Shown: in pieces, positions 26,042-34,863 of the stretch | Layout: each line of letters starts with the position of its first letter | How positions within the stretch are numbered: position 1 is the stretch's first letter | Assembly (NCBI RefSeq): GCF_024138395.1 | Contig: NZ_JAMYDU010000022.1 | Span: 19,744-83,743 of the forward strand | Direction: 5' to 3' | DNA: 64,000 nucleotides | Source of the DNA: Pseudomonas mandelii | GTDB lineage: Bacteria; Pseudomonadota; Gammaproteobacteria; Pseudomonadales; Pseudomonadaceae | Notes under the pieces: generated by a model | Told to the model about the DNA's origin: nothing | Database searches by the model: none | The model's input: the letters and a program-made list of their open reading frames with translations, nothing else | Program-made: the position numbers and the translations under genes

Positions 26042-26116
26042 AGGGGCGTCGCCAAGCGGTAAGGCAGCAGGTTTTGATCCTGCCATGCGTTGGTTCGAAT
26101 CCAGCCGCCCCTGCCA
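26042..26116 (+). tRNA. tRNA-Gln (TTG)
   Basis: Acceptor arms AGGGGCG / CGCCCCT, D-loop with AAGCGGTAAGGC, anticodon stem GCAGG / CCTGC with loop TTTTGAT giving anticodon TTG at 26074-26076, T-arm GGTTCGAATCC, and an encoded CCA end. It lies between ispE and prs. Confidence 0.97.
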
Positions 26117-26163
26117 TTTTCCTATACTCATCCAGGTATACCCTCAGCCTTCAGGTACTGCGC

Positions 26164-27105
26164 GTGTCCAAGATGATGGTCTTTACGGGGAACGCTAACC
26201 CCGATCTGGCTCGGCGTGTTGTACGTCAGCTGCACATCCCTCTCGGTGACATCTCTGTCGGTAAGTTTTCCGACGGCGAAATTACTGCCGAGATCAATGA
26301 AAACGTTCGCGGTAAAGACGTCTTCATTATTCAGCCGACTTGCGCTCCGACCAACGATAACCTGATGGAACTGGTAGTGATGGCTGATGCCTTCCGCCGC
26401 TCCTCGGCTACTCGTATCACTGCTGTTATTCCTTACTTTGGTTATGCCCGTCAGGATCGCCGTCCGCGTTCCGCACGTGTGGCTATCAGCGCGAAAGTCG
26501 TTGCTGACATGCTTACCGTAGTCGGCATCGACCGTGTTCTCACGGTTGATCTGCATGCTGACCAGATTCAGGGCTTCTTCGATATTCCGGTAGATAACAT
26601 CTACGGCTCCCCGGTACTGGTGGATGACATTGAAGATCAGCGCTTCGAGAACCTGATGATCGTGTCCCCGGACATTGGTGGCGTCGTGCGTGCACGGGCT
26701 GTTGCCAAATCCCTGGGCGTGGATCTCGGGATCATCGACAAACGCCGTGAGAAAGCCAATCACTCTGAAGTGATGCATATCATCGGTGATGTGGAAGGGC
26801 GCACCTGTATTCTGGTCGATGACATGGTCGATACCGCCGGCACTCTGTGCCACGCGGCCAAGGCCCTGAAAGAGCATGGCGCTGCCAAGGTTTTCGCCTA
26901 CTGCACGCACCCTGTGCTGTCGGGTCGGGCGATCGAAAACATTGAAAATTCCGTGCTGGACGAGCTGGTGGTAACAAACACCATCCCGCTGTCCGCCGCA
27001 GCACAAGCCTGTGCGCGTATCCGTCAACTGGATATCGCACCGGTTGTTGCCGAGGCGGTCCGCCGCATCAGCAATGAAGAATCGATCAGCGCGATGTTCC
27101 GTTAA
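26164..27105 (+). CDS. prs: Ribose-phosphate pyrophosphokinase
   Basis: A 313-residue PRPP synthase feeding nucleotide, His and Trp synthesis and the salvage enzymes hpt and upp in this window. A GTG start at 26164 gives S-K-M-M-V-F-T-G-N-A-N, the usual pseudomonad N-terminus, and the usual length; the frame is open further upstream only because it reads through the tRNA. The PRPP loop is I-L-V-D-D-M-V-D-T-A-G-T near residue 220, and Y-A-R-Q-D-R-R near residue 97 binds ATP. Confidence 0.96.
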   Translation: MSKMMVFTGNANPDLARRVVRQLHIPLGDISVGKFSDGEITAEINENVRGKDVFIIQPTCAPTNDNLMELVVMADAFRRSSATRITAVIPYFGYARQDRRPRSARVAISAKVVADMLTVVGIDRVLTVDLHADQIQGFFDIPVDNIYGSPVLVDDIEDQRFENLMIVSPDIGGVVRARAVAKSLGVDLGIIDKRREKANHSEVMHIIGDVEGRTCILVDDMVDTAGTLCHAAKALKEHGAAKVFAYCTHPVLSGRAIENIENSVLDELVVTNTIPLSAAAQACARIRQLDIAPVVAEAVRRISNEESISAMFR

Positions 27106-27138
27106 GGGCCCTGCCCTTTTCATTACATCTCGTTGACG

Positions 27139-27183
27139 AAAAGCGCCCCGCCCCGGCATTCCTGTCGGGGCGGGGCTTTTTTG
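27139..27183 (+). terminator. Rho-independent terminator of prs
   Basis: GCCCCGCCCCG pairs with CGGGGCGGGGC around a short loop, followed by TTTTTT, 35 bases after the prs stop. Confidence 0.93.
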
Positions 27184-27248
27184 CCCATATCGCCTTTAAG
27201 CGCTGGTCGCAAACGCTGGGGCGAATGTGGTTATTTTGGAGATACAAC

Positions 27249-27848
27249 ATGAACGATTTTACTCTGAATGCTGAAGTGCGTTCCGACCTGGGGAAAGGTG
27301 CGAGCCGCCGCCTGCGTCGTCTCGCAAGCCTGGTTCCAGCTGTAGTTTACGGTGGCGACAAAGCCCCTGAATCCATCAGCATGCTGGCCAAAGAAGTTGC
27401 CAAACTGCTCGAAAACGAAGCGGCTTACAGCCACATCATCGAGCTGAACGTTGGCGGCACCAAGCAAAACGTAATCATCAAAGCTCTGCAGCGTCACCCG
27501 GCCAAAGGCCACGTGATGCACGCTGACTTCGTACGTGTAGTTGCCGGCCAAAAGCTGACCGCTATCGTTCCTGTGCACTTCATCAACGAAGCTGCTCCAG
27601 TGAAGAAAGGCGGCGAGATTTCGCACGTTGTTGCTGAAATCGAAGTGTCCTGCCTGCCAAAAGACCTGCCTGAATTCATCGAAGTTGACCTGGCTAACGC
27701 CGAAGTCGGCTCGATCATTCACTTGTCCGACATCACCGCCCCTAAAGGCGTTGAGTTTGTTGCTCTGGCTCACGGTAACGACTTGGCTGTTGCCAACGTT
27801 CACGCTCCACGTGTTGCTCCAGAAGCTACTGAAGGCGCAGCAGAGTAA
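27249..27848 (+). CDS. rplY: 50S ribosomal protein L25 (CTC form)
   Basis: A 199-residue protein binding 5S rRNA. Residues 1-95 form the L25 domain (L-N-A-E-V-R-S-D-L-G-K-G-A-S-R-R-L-R-R) and the rest is the TL5/CTC extension found in the long form, ending in an Ala/Glu-rich tail. GGAG precedes the ATG at 27249. Codon use is strongly biased to highly expressed codons, as expected for a ribosomal gene. Confidence 0.96.
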   Translation: MNDFTLNAEVRSDLGKGASRRLRRLASLVPAVVYGGDKAPESISMLAKEVAKLLENEAAYSHIIELNVGGTKQNVIIKALQRHPAKGHVMHADFVRVVAGQKLTAIVPVHFINEAAPVKKGGEISHVVAEIEVSCLPKDLPEFIEVDLANAEVGSIIHLSDITAPKGVEFVALAHGNDLAVANVHAPRVAPEATEGAAE

Positions 27849-28018
27849 TTTCACTCTGTTCGCCGGAGTGGCCGGAAACATCGCGGACTAGAGCGTAGCG
27901 AGAAAGCGGGCAAGAACGCGGAGTTTACATAATGGTAAATGAGCACTTGTCGTCCACTTTCGCCGCACTCCCTGATTGCGGCGATGTTATCCACCACTCC
28001 AAAGGAAGGGCCCCTATC

Positions 28019-28603
28019 GTGACTGCCATCAAACTGATCGTTGGTCTGGGAAATCCAGGCGCTGAATACGAACAGACCCGGCATAACGCAGGGGCCCTTT
28101 TTGTTGAGCGCATCGCGCACGCGCAGGGTGTCAACCTTGTGGCCGATCGCAAATATTTCGGCCTGACCGGGCGCTATTCGCATCAGGGTCAGGATGTTCG
28201 CCTGCTGATTCCCACCACCTACATGAACCGCAGCGGCCAGGCCGTCGCGGCACTTGCCGGCTTCTTCCGCATCAAGCCTGAAGAAATCCTGGTGGCCCAT
28301 GACGAACTCGACCTGCCTCCGGGCGTTGCCAAGCTCAAACAGGGCGGCGGCCATGGCGGTCACAACGGGTTGCGCGACATCATCGCGCAACTGGGTAATC
28401 AGAATACCTTTCACCGCTTGCGGCTTGGCATCGGCCACCCGGGCGTTGCCAGTATGGTTTCAAATTTCGTCCTGGGTCGTGCGCCACGCGCCGAACAGGA
28501 AAAACTCGATGCCAGCATCGACTTTGCCCTCGGCGTGCTGCCGGATATCCTCGCCGGTGAATGGAACCGAGCGATGAAAAACCTGCACAGCCAGAAGGCC
28601 TGA
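28019..28603 (+). CDS. pth: Peptidyl-tRNA hydrolase
   Basis: A 194-residue enzyme releasing peptides from peptidyl-tRNA. Catalytic His22 in T-R-H-N-A-G, Asn in G-L-G-N-P-G and Y-M-N-R-S-G, and Asp in H-D-E-L-D-L-P are all present. A GTG start at 28019 preceded by AAGGAAGGG is chosen; the open frame reaching back to 27932 would add 29 residues not seen in the family. Confidence 0.96.
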   Translation: MTAIKLIVGLGNPGAEYEQTRHNAGALFVERIAHAQGVNLVADRKYFGLTGRYSHQGQDVRLLIPTTYMNRSGQAVAALAGFFRIKPEEILVAHDELDLPPGVAKLKQGGGHGGHNGLRDIIAQLGNQNTFHRLRLGIGHPGVASMVSNFVLGRAPRAEQEKLDASIDFALGVLPDILAGEWNRAMKNLHSQKA

Positions 28604-28625
28604 CTTTTACCCGAGGGGAAACACC

Positions 28626-29726
28626 ATGGGATTCAATTGCGGCATCGTCGGCCTGCCTAACGTCGGCAAGTCCACCCTGTTCAACGCCCTGACCAAATCC
28701 GGGATCGCGGCCGAGAACTTCCCCTTCTGCACCATCGAGCCGAACACCGGTATCGTGCCGATGCCGGATCCGCGTCTGGAAGCCCTGGCGGCCATCGTCA
28801 ATCCAAAGCGCATCCTGCCGACCACCATGGAATTCGTCGACATCGCCGGGCTGGTTGCCGGTGCCTCCAAAGGTGAAGGCCTGGGCAACAAATTCCTCGC
28901 CAACATCCGCGAGACCGATGCTATCGCTCACGTGGTCCGCTGCTTCGAAGACGAGAACGTGATTCACGTCTCCAACAGCGTCGACCCGAAACGCGACATC
29001 GAGATCATCGACCTCGAACTGATCTTCGCCGACCTCGACAGCTGCGAGAAGCAACTGCAGAAAGTCGCCCGCAACGCCAAGGGTGGTGACAAGGACGCCG
29101 TGGTCCAGAAAGGCCTGCTGGAACAACTGATCGCTCACTTCACCCTCGGCAAGCCAGCGCGCACGCTGATGAAGAACATGGGCGCCGACGACAAAGCGGT
29201 GATTCGTGGCTTCCATCTGCTGACCACCAAGCCGGTCATGTACATCGCCAACGTCGCTGAAGACGGTTTCGAGAACAACCCGCTGCTGGACATCGTCAAA
29301 GCCATCGCCGAAGAAGAAGGCGCCATGGTGGTTCCGGTCTGCAACAAGATCGAAGCCGAAATCGCCGAGCTGGATGACGGCGAAGAGAAAGACATGTTCC
29401 TCGAAGCCCTGGGCCTCGAAGAGCCTGGCCTGAACCGCGTAATCCGCGCTGGCTACGAAATGCTGCACCTGCAGACCTACTTCACCGCCGGTGTCGAAGA
29501 AGTCCGCGCCTGGACCGTCCGCGTCGGTGCTACCGCGCCACAAGCCGCCGGCGTGATCCACACCGACTTCGAAAAAGGCTTCATCCGAGCCGAAGTCATC
29601 GCTTACGACGACTTCATTCAGTACAAGGGCGAAGCTGGCGCCAAAGAAGCCGGTAAATGGCGCCTGGAAGGCAAGGACTACATCGTTAAAGACGGCGACG
29701 TGATGCACTTCCGTTTCAACGTCTAA
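28626..29726 (+). CDS. ychF: Redox-regulated ATPase YchF
   Basis: A 366-residue Obg-related P-loop ATPase. G-L-P-N-V-G-K-S-T at residues 8-16 is the Walker A; N-x-x-E replaces the GTP-specifying N-K-x-D, which favours ATP. A coiled-coil region and a C-terminal TGS domain follow, ending D-G-D-V-M-H-F-R-F-N-V. It is the last gene of the core block before the accessory region, 22 bases after pth. Confidence 0.96.
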   Translation: MGFNCGIVGLPNVGKSTLFNALTKSGIAAENFPFCTIEPNTGIVPMPDPRLEALAAIVNPKRILPTTMEFVDIAGLVAGASKGEGLGNKFLANIRETDAIAHVVRCFEDENVIHVSNSVDPKRDIEIIDLELIFADLDSCEKQLQKVARNAKGGDKDAVVQKGLLEQLIAHFTLGKPARTLMKNMGADDKAVIRGFHLLTTKPVMYIANVAEDGFENNPLLDIVKAIAEEEGAMVVPVCNKIEAEIAELDDGEEKDMFLEALGLEEPGLNRVIRAGYEMLHLQTYFTAGVEEVRAWTVRVGATAPQAAGVIHTDFEKGFIRAEVIAYDDFIQYKGEAGAKEAGKWRLEGKDYIVKDGDVMHFRFNV

Positions 29727-29762
29727 CGATGACCGTGGATTTACACGGACCTCGCTAAACTC

Positions 29763-29798
29763 AAAATCCCCGTAATCACTTGATGATACGGGGATTTT
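29763..29798 (+). terminator. Terminator of ychF
   Basis: A perfect 12-bp stem whose right arm ends in TTTT, 36 bases after the ychF stop codon; the A/T symmetry allows use in both directions. Confidence 0.85.
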
Positions 29799-29906
29799 GC
29801 TTATGGGGATCGCCACCCTCCTCCATTGTGATCCGGAATATCGATAGGGCGGGACTCCTCAGCAGCCTGTTCGGTAATCTGGGGGAATGCTGCCGAGCTA
29901 TGCAAG

Positions 29907-29928
29907 AATGATTGTATTGGCAATCATT
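29907..29928. promoter_or_regulatory. Perfect inverted repeat, candidate operator of the MocR regulator
   Basis: AATGATTG (29907-29914), six bases, CAATCATT (29921-29928). It lies about 145-170 bases before the regulator start. I found no second copy in the 41368-41613 control region by eye, so it may serve autoregulation only. Confidence 0.55.
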
Positions 29929-30072
29929 ACAGGGATTGAAGAGCATGCCATTTCCTCTCAAACGTCGTCTGGTTTTGCTTGATGTCATTGCCATGAGGTC
30001 CACGATCATCGCTGGGCTTGAACACCTGGAAAGACCAGGCATGGCACACCAGGTCGCCAGCGTTGTCGTGAA

Positions 30073-31497
30073 GTGGGCACACAGGATTTTCAGCACGTGA
30101 GCCTGGATACAACCAAAGACGCTTCCTTCGCCTATCAGGCGGTGTACCGCTATCTGGTCGAGTTGATCGAGACCGCCAATTCGGAACGTGAGCAAAAATT
30201 ACCGTCCTTGCGGCAACTGGCTCGGCGCCTGAATGTGTCGGTGTCGACGACCAAGTACGCCTATTCCCTTCTCGAGGACGAGGGGCGGATTTATGCCAAA
30301 CCCAAATTCGGTTATTTCATCAAGGCGATGCCGGCTCCTTTACTAAGGGAGGGCTCGCCCAATCTGTTGGACAACGTATTCTCCAACGCACGCCAGCCGG
30401 GGATGCTGGCCCTTAGTAGCGACGCGCCGGCTATGCTGTTGTCGCTGGAAAACCCACTGTTGATGATGGAGCGCGAACTGGCTCGGCAGTATCCGCGCTC
30501 CCATGCACCACTCTATCAGCCATTCGGCGAACCCGAGTTGCGCAGCGCTCTGGCCGACCGCTACACCAGTTCGACGCACTGCTACTGGCAGGCCGAACAT
30601 GTGTATATCGGCTCGGACCTGCGCAGTGTGCTGGAATTGTCCCTCAGTGCCCTGAATTTGGATGGCACTGTGGCGCTGGTGGAATCGCCGTGTTCGTGGG
30701 CAATCCTGCGCCAATTGCAAGCGGCAAAGATTCGCGTGATCGAAGTGCCCCTCGGCGAGGATGGACGTTTCAACCTGCCCGCACTCAATGAGCTGCTCAG
30801 GCGTGAGCCCATTCGGCTGGCAGTGCTGTCGTCGACCGTGAACATTCCCCAAGGCAATTTGATGCCGGCGCAGGATAAGCAGCAGATCTGTCGATGGTTG
30901 GCGGAGCGGGACATCTGGCTGTTCGAAAATGACAGCTACGGCGAGTTCTGTTTTTCCCCCCTGCCCGCCCGCTATCGCGACTTCGCCGATCCGGAAAAGC
31001 TGCTGGTGTTCTCGACCTTCGACAAGATCATTGGCTCGGAAGCCCCCTACGGTTATGTGCTGTGTCGCCGACACGGACCTCAGTTGCATCGGCTGTTCCT
31101 GGAACGGGCATTCCGCCTGTCGCCGATCCGTCAGAAAGCGATCGCCAAACTCTTCAGTTCCAAGCGCATCGACCAGCATCTGATGGTGCTGCGGGCCATG
31201 TTGCTGGACCGTATGAAACGGATGAAGGTCCTGCTGGAGGAACAGGGTAATGGCCAGTTACGGATTGTCGCCCCGCAAGGCGGCGCGACCTTCTGGCTCG
31301 AGGCCATGCATCCTGTGGACATGCGACGGGTGTTCGAGCGCTTGCTGGCCCAGCGCATTGTTATCGCCCCCGGGGAAATCTTCAGCCAGCAGGGGGCCTG
31401 GCGGCATCACGTGCGCCTGAGCTACACCCTCGACTGGAGCAAGGATATTTCCTTGGCCCTGAAGAAACTGGCCCAGGCTATCAATGATGAGTCCTAG
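30073..31497 (+). CDS. MocR-type (GntR-HTH / aminotransferase-fold) transcription regulator
   Basis: A 474-residue two-domain regulator. Residues 15-80 form a GntR winged helix (P-S-L-R-Q-L-A-R-R-L-N-V-S-V-S-T-T, then G-R-I-Y-A-K-P-K-F-G-Y-F). The rest is a type I PLP fold with E-N-D-S-Y-G-E and a candidate PLP lysine in T-F-D-K-I-I-G-S. Such proteins sense amino acids or PLP compounds. The start is GTG 30073, though GTG 30097 is possible. It converges on the panB-like gene with a 6-base gap and is the obvious candidate controller of the adjacent biosynthetic operon. Confidence 0.88.
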   Translation: MGTQDFQHVSLDTTKDASFAYQAVYRYLVELIETANSEREQKLPSLRQLARRLNVSVSTTKYAYSLLEDEGRIYAKPKFGYFIKAMPAPLLREGSPNLLDNVFSNARQPGMLALSSDAPAMLLSLENPLLMMERELARQYPRSHAPLYQPFGEPELRSALADRYTSSTHCYWQAEHVYIGSDLRSVLELSLSALNLDGTVALVESPCSWAILRQLQAAKIRVIEVPLGEDGRFNLPALNELLRREPIRLAVLSSTVNIPQGNLMPAQDKQQICRWLAERDIWLFENDSYGEFCFSPLPARYRDFADPEKLLVFSTFDKIIGSEAPYGYVLCRRHGPQLHRLFLERAFRLSPIRQKAIAKLFSSKRIDQHLMVLRAMLLDRMKRMKVLLEEQGNGQLRIVAPQGGATFWLEAMHPVDMRRVFERLLAQRIVIAPGEIFSQQGAWRHHVRLSYTLDWSKDISLALKKLAQAINDES

Positions 31498-31503
31498 CCA
31501 TGC

Positions 31504-32319
31504 CTAGAGCCCATAGCAATGCCGTGACTCAGGGAATCGGCCATCGCGCACCTCTTCGGCAAACCGCTCACAAGCGTCGCGAATCACCGCGCCGACATCG
31601 GCGTACTGTTTGACGAATCGCGGTACCTGCTCGCCGCCCAAACCCAGCACGTCTTCGGTCACCAGCACCTGGCCGTCGCAGGCCGGCGAGGCGCCGATGC
31701 CAATGGTGGGCATTTTCGAATCCAGAGTAATTTGCCGGGCTACGCCTTCGGCCACACCCTCGAGCAACAGACTGAAAGCTCCGGCTTCGAGATTGGCCCG
31801 AGCATCTTCGGCAATTACCGCGCCGGTTTCGGCGGTCAGGCCCTGGGCCTTGAATCCCCCCATGACATTGACGAACTGCGGCATCAGCCCGACGTGGGCC
31901 ATGACCGGAATACCGCGCGCCACCAGAAACTCGATGGTACCGGCCAGAGCCTTGTTGGCTTCCAGCTTGACGGCATCGCAACCGGTACGCGCCAGGACCT
32001 GGGCGCAATTGCGAAAGGCCTGCTCGTTAGATTCCTGATAGCTGCCAAAAGGCATGTCGGCGATGACACAAGACAGACGTGTGCTGTCGACCACGGCCCG
32101 GGTGTGGCCGATGATTTCTTCGAGCTGCATGCTCAGCGTCGAGGCCCGACCATAGCCCACCATTGCAGTAGAGTCACCGACCAGAATGAAGTCGACGACA
32201 GGGTCGATCAGCCTGGCAATAGAGCTGGAGTACGCCGTCAGGGATACGATTTTCTGTTGGCCCTTCATCGCGACCAGTTGCGGAACCGTCAATCGTTTAG
32301 TGCGGGTATGAGTGCTCAT
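31504..32319 (-). CDS. Ketopantoate hydroxymethyltransferase homologue (PanB family)
   Basis: A 271-residue PanB-fold protein. Family residues are kept: F-I-L-V-G-D-S (metal Asp), T-L-S-M-Q-L-E-E-I-I-G-H-T-R-A-V, I-A-D-M-P-F, V-K-L-E, L-L-L-E-G-V and I-G-I-G-A-S-P-A-C-D-G-Q-V-L-V. The usual L-G-M-V after the metal Asp is changed to T-A-M-V-G-Y-G. PanB adds a hydroxymethyl group from methylene-tetrahydrofolate to a 2-oxo acid. No panC is beside it; it is the last gene of the accessory operon, so a dedicated role on a different 2-oxo acid is more likely than vitamin B5 supply. AGGAAG precedes the start. Confidence 0.85.
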   Translation of the reverse strand: MSTHTRTKRLTVPQLVAMKGQQKIVSLTAYSSSIARLIDPVVDFILVGDSTAMVGYGRASTLSMQLEEIIGHTRAVVDSTRLSCVIADMPFGSYQESNEQAFRNCAQVLARTGCDAVKLEANKALAGTIEFLVARGIPVMAHVGLMPQFVNVMGGFKAQGLTAETGAVIAEDARANLEAGAFSLLLEGVAEGVARQITLDSKMPTIGIGASPACDGQVLVTEDVLGLGGEQVPRFVKQYADVGAVIRDACERFAEEVRDGRFPESRHCYGL

Positions 32320-32369
32320 AAGTGTCTTCCTGTGATGATTGAGAACCCCATGGGATGGGGCGTCTGTCA

Positions 32370-33623
32370 TTACAACCAGTCTTTCTCCCATTCACGCCAG
32401 GCCTCATGGTCCTGGCGGATTCTGTCGGCGCTCGGGTGCACCAGGAATACGGCACCCGGCGAGCTGTTGAGGTCGATGGTCGGTGTCTTTTGCCGACCTT
32501 CGGTGAAACGAAAGCGCGCGCTGTGAAAGCTCGGCAGCGCTTCCAGATGCTTGCGTACATCGAACTGGGCGAAGGCCCCGCTGTGGCGGGCGATCAAGTT
32601 CATTCCACGGGCGTGCTGCTGCAGGCGATAGCGCTTGGGAAATGACGCCAGTCGTGTCGGCTCCAGATAACTGGTGCAAGTCAACGCAACCTGGTCGTTG
32701 CCGGTGGCCGCTTGCAGCGCTGGCGGATTGGCCAGCCCGGAAAGACGGGCACCGGTTTCCAGCAGGCGTGGGCCGCAAGCCGTGAGGATAACTTCGGTAT
32801 GGGCCGGGCCGTGGGTGATGGCCAAGGCATCGAGCACGCCTTCGACGTAGCCGAGCAGCGCATCAAGCTCTGGTGCATCGGCGGGCAGCAGGTCTTCACG
32901 GTCATAGATCTTGCGACCGTCGGCGCTCAGCGTCTTGGTGCATTTCCAGACATCGGTGATCCAGTGCTCGCCCTGATGACTGACACTGTTGATGACGTAC
33001 TCGTCGCCTTCCAGGTATTCCTGCAGCAGCAACGCCTGGTTGCTCCGCATCATCAGGTTAGTTGCGCCGAGAATGCAGTCGATGGCCGCATGCAGTTGCA
33101 CGGTATCGTGGCAGATGAACACGTTATCGGAGCCCGCGCTGTCCAGTGGCTTGGCCACTACCGTCGACTCGCCCCGCGCCTTGAACCAAGCGAGAGCCTC
33201 TGCGCTGGACGCGGTGCGCAGTTGCGCCGCCACCGGTAAACCGGCAGCGGCGACCTGTTCGGCCATCAGCGATTTGTCACGACGGGCGCTGGAGTATTCA
33301 GGATCGTTGCCGGGCAGGCCGAGACGGGCAGCCAGCAAATCCGCCAATTCGACACCGAATTCGCTGCCGGTCAACACCGCCGCCGGCCCCTGTGCCGCGA
33401 GCTTTTCCAGCAGCGGTTCAAGTCCTTCCTCGTGCACGCCGTAGTGCTCGCGGAACAGTGTTTGCGGGCAACTCGCGGCAAAGGCCGGGGGCATATCGTT
33501 ACGGGAACGCACATGCAGCAGTGGGCGATGCTCTGCCAAAGCCTGGGCCAGCAGAGCGCCGGTGGAATAGGCGTCTACCAGGATCAGCGGCGCCAGGGTG
33601 GAGTCAGTGCAAGGGTTGGTCAT
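32370..33623 (-). CDS. ATP-grasp ligase-like protein (second of cluster)
   Basis: A 417-residue ATP-grasp enzyme: an N-terminal Rossmann-like part (L-I-L-V-D-A-Y-S-T-G), the central nucleotide lobe with V-V-A-K-P-L-D-S-A-G-S-D-N-V near residue 156, L-L-Q-E-Y-L-E-G-D-E-Y-V-I-N near residue 199, and the metal-binding end L-E-T-G-A-R-L-S-G near residue 290. This resembles L-amino-acid ligases that join carboxylate to amine through acyl phosphate. Its start overlaps the end of the mutase epsilon gene by 20 bases. Substrates unknown. Confidence 0.87.
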   Translation of the reverse strand: MTNPCTDSTLAPLILVDAYSTGALLAQALAEHRPLLHVRSRNDMPPAFAASCPQTLFREHYGVHEEGLEPLLEKLAAQGPAAVLTGSEFGVELADLLAARLGLPGNDPEYSSARRDKSLMAEQVAAAGLPVAAQLRTASSAEALAWFKARGESTVVAKPLDSAGSDNVFICHDTVQLHAAIDCILGATNLMMRSNQALLLQEYLEGDEYVINSVSHQGEHWITDVWKCTKTLSADGRKIYDREDLLPADAPELDALLGYVEGVLDALAITHGPAHTEVILTACGPRLLETGARLSGLANPPALQAATGNDQVALTCTSYLEPTRLASFPKRYRLQQHARGMNLIARHSGAFAQFDVRKHLEALPSFHSARFRFTEGRQKTPTIDLNSSPGAVFLVHPSADRIRQDHEAWREWEKDWL

Positions 33624-34860
33624 AACGGGTCACCGTGTAATGCAACATCTGGAACAACTCGGACGAGCTGATACCCGGTCCGATCGAAGAAAGGCCGCAG
33701 CTCTGCGGCAGCGGCAGGCCACCGACATTGCCCCAGCGCAAGGCGCCGTGGTCGTCAATTCGGGTGGTGGCGCGGCCGGGGTTGTCGGGGTGCAGGCAGT
33801 AAGGAATGTCGAGCCGCCCGCGGGCGAAAGCCTGAAGCAGCGCGACGCCGATATCGGGATGCAGATCCAGCACGCTTTCCACCAGTTGCCGCGCCTCGAA
33901 CAACACTTCCTGGCGATAACCGTCACTGGCCGGGTCGACTACCAGTGCATTGCCAGCGGCGACCTCGGCCGCCATCGTCAGGGCTTCGAGGTTGTCCGCA
34001 ACCGATGGAATCTGCCGGGATTCGGCAACGGTCTTGACGATCAGTCGCTCGCACCCGGCAGCCTGTGTCAGGCGTGCACTGTCATAGATCAGGCGGCGAG
34101 CACCATGACCGGTGGTGGGAAAGACGCCCATGTAGGAATACACCACGACATGCCAGTGGGCGCCATCCAGATAGTCGGCAGCCAGTTCGCGCAAGGCCTG
34201 CAAAGCCCCGAAATCCTGAGCCATGGACGTGCCCTGGGCGTAGCTCAGCGAGACGCTGCGGATGCCGTGTTGGCGAAAAAACAGGGCTTCGAGCAACGTC
34301 ATGGCGACCAACATCGATGGCGGGCACAACTGGCCCAGCAAACAACCACCAAAGCTCTCGATATGGCCATGGGCGGTGGCATCGGCCAGCAACTGGCAAC
34401 TTTCTGCCCAAGCCTCCACCGCTCGTGCCAGTGGCAAACGGCTGTAGGGCATGCAATAGGACACAGGACCGCCTTCGGTGGCATCCAGCCCGAGGGCTGC
34501 CAGCCGCTTGAAAACATTCTGCGGTTGGGCAGTGCCGTGGCGGATCTGGATCGGGAACGACGGGCCATAGAGCCCGTCGAGCATGCCACGCACCGCTTCC
34601 AGCGGATGGCTGATGATCGGGAAACCGTTCAGCGGGCTGTCGCTGTTCAGGCACTGCAGCGCGCTCTGGTAATCACCGACCCGGGTGTAGCTGTCCAGAG
34701 TGATGGTCCCAATGGTGGCACAGGGCAACCCGGCCACCGCGGCCAGCCCGGCGCGCATCGGCGCTAACCCACCAAAGCCCATGCGCGGTTGCACCACCAG
34801 TTCGCGCCGTTCCCGGGCCTGCTCGATGAAGCGCTGGAAATGACCTCCTGTCATGTTCAT
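33604..34860 (-). CDS. Glutamate mutase epsilon-subunit-like protein
   Basis: A 418-residue homologue of the large (MutE/GlmE) subunit of B12-dependent methylaspartate mutase, which interconverts L-glutamate and threo-3-methyl-L-aspartate. Visible marks are L-V-V-Q-P-R-M-G-F-G (residues 21-30), L-D-S-Y-T-R (55-60), L-N-G-F-P (77-81), I-Q-I-R-H-G-T (104-110) and E-G-G-P-V-S-Y-C-M-P-Y (129-139), then C-P-P-S-M. Two arginines I expect in the 150-170 stretch seem to be Gln156 and Ile167, so the substrate may not be glutamate. Shorter than clostridial GlmE (about 480). Its partner subunit is at 37633-38088. No MutL-type repair protein is in the window. Confidence 0.85.
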   Translation of the reverse strand: MNMTGGHFQRFIEQARERRELVVQPRMGFGGLAPMRAGLAAVAGLPCATIGTITLDSYTRVGDYQSALQCLNSDSPLNGFPIISHPLEAVRGMLDGLYGPSFPIQIRHGTAQPQNVFKRLAALGLDATEGGPVSYCMPYSRLPLARAVEAWAESCQLLADATAHGHIESFGGCLLGQLCPPSMLVAMTLLEALFFRQHGIRSVSLSYAQGTSMAQDFGALQALRELAADYLDGAHWHVVVYSYMGVFPTTGHGARRLIYDSARLTQAAGCERLIVKTVAESRQIPSVADNLEALTMAAEVAAGNALVVDPASDGYRQEVLFEARQLVESVLDLHPDIGVALLQAFARGRLDIPYCLHPDNPGRATTRIDDHGALRWGNVGGLPLPQSCGLSSIGPGISSSELFQMLHYTVTRYDQPLH

Positions 34861-34863
34861 CGC

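Larger units (their letters stand above)
29727..30072. promoter_or_regulatory. Intergenic region: ychF terminator and MocR-gene control region
   Basis: A perfect stem AAAATCCCCGTA / TACGGGGATTTT (29763-29774 with 29787-29798) ends ychF. A perfect inverted repeat AATGATTG-N6-CAATCATT occupies 29907-29928 upstream of the MocR-type gene and is a good operator candidate. Open frames at 29912-30100 and on the complement are probably not genes. Confidence 0.6.

Noticed and set aside
26029..26163. A longer N-terminus for prs running through the tRNA
   Set aside because: The reading passes through tRNA-Gln; the GTG at 26164 gives the usual length and N-terminus.
29776..30195. Open frames on both strands between ychF and the MocR gene
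   Set aside because: They cover the ychF terminator or the MocR control region, lack ribosome sites and show no known motif.
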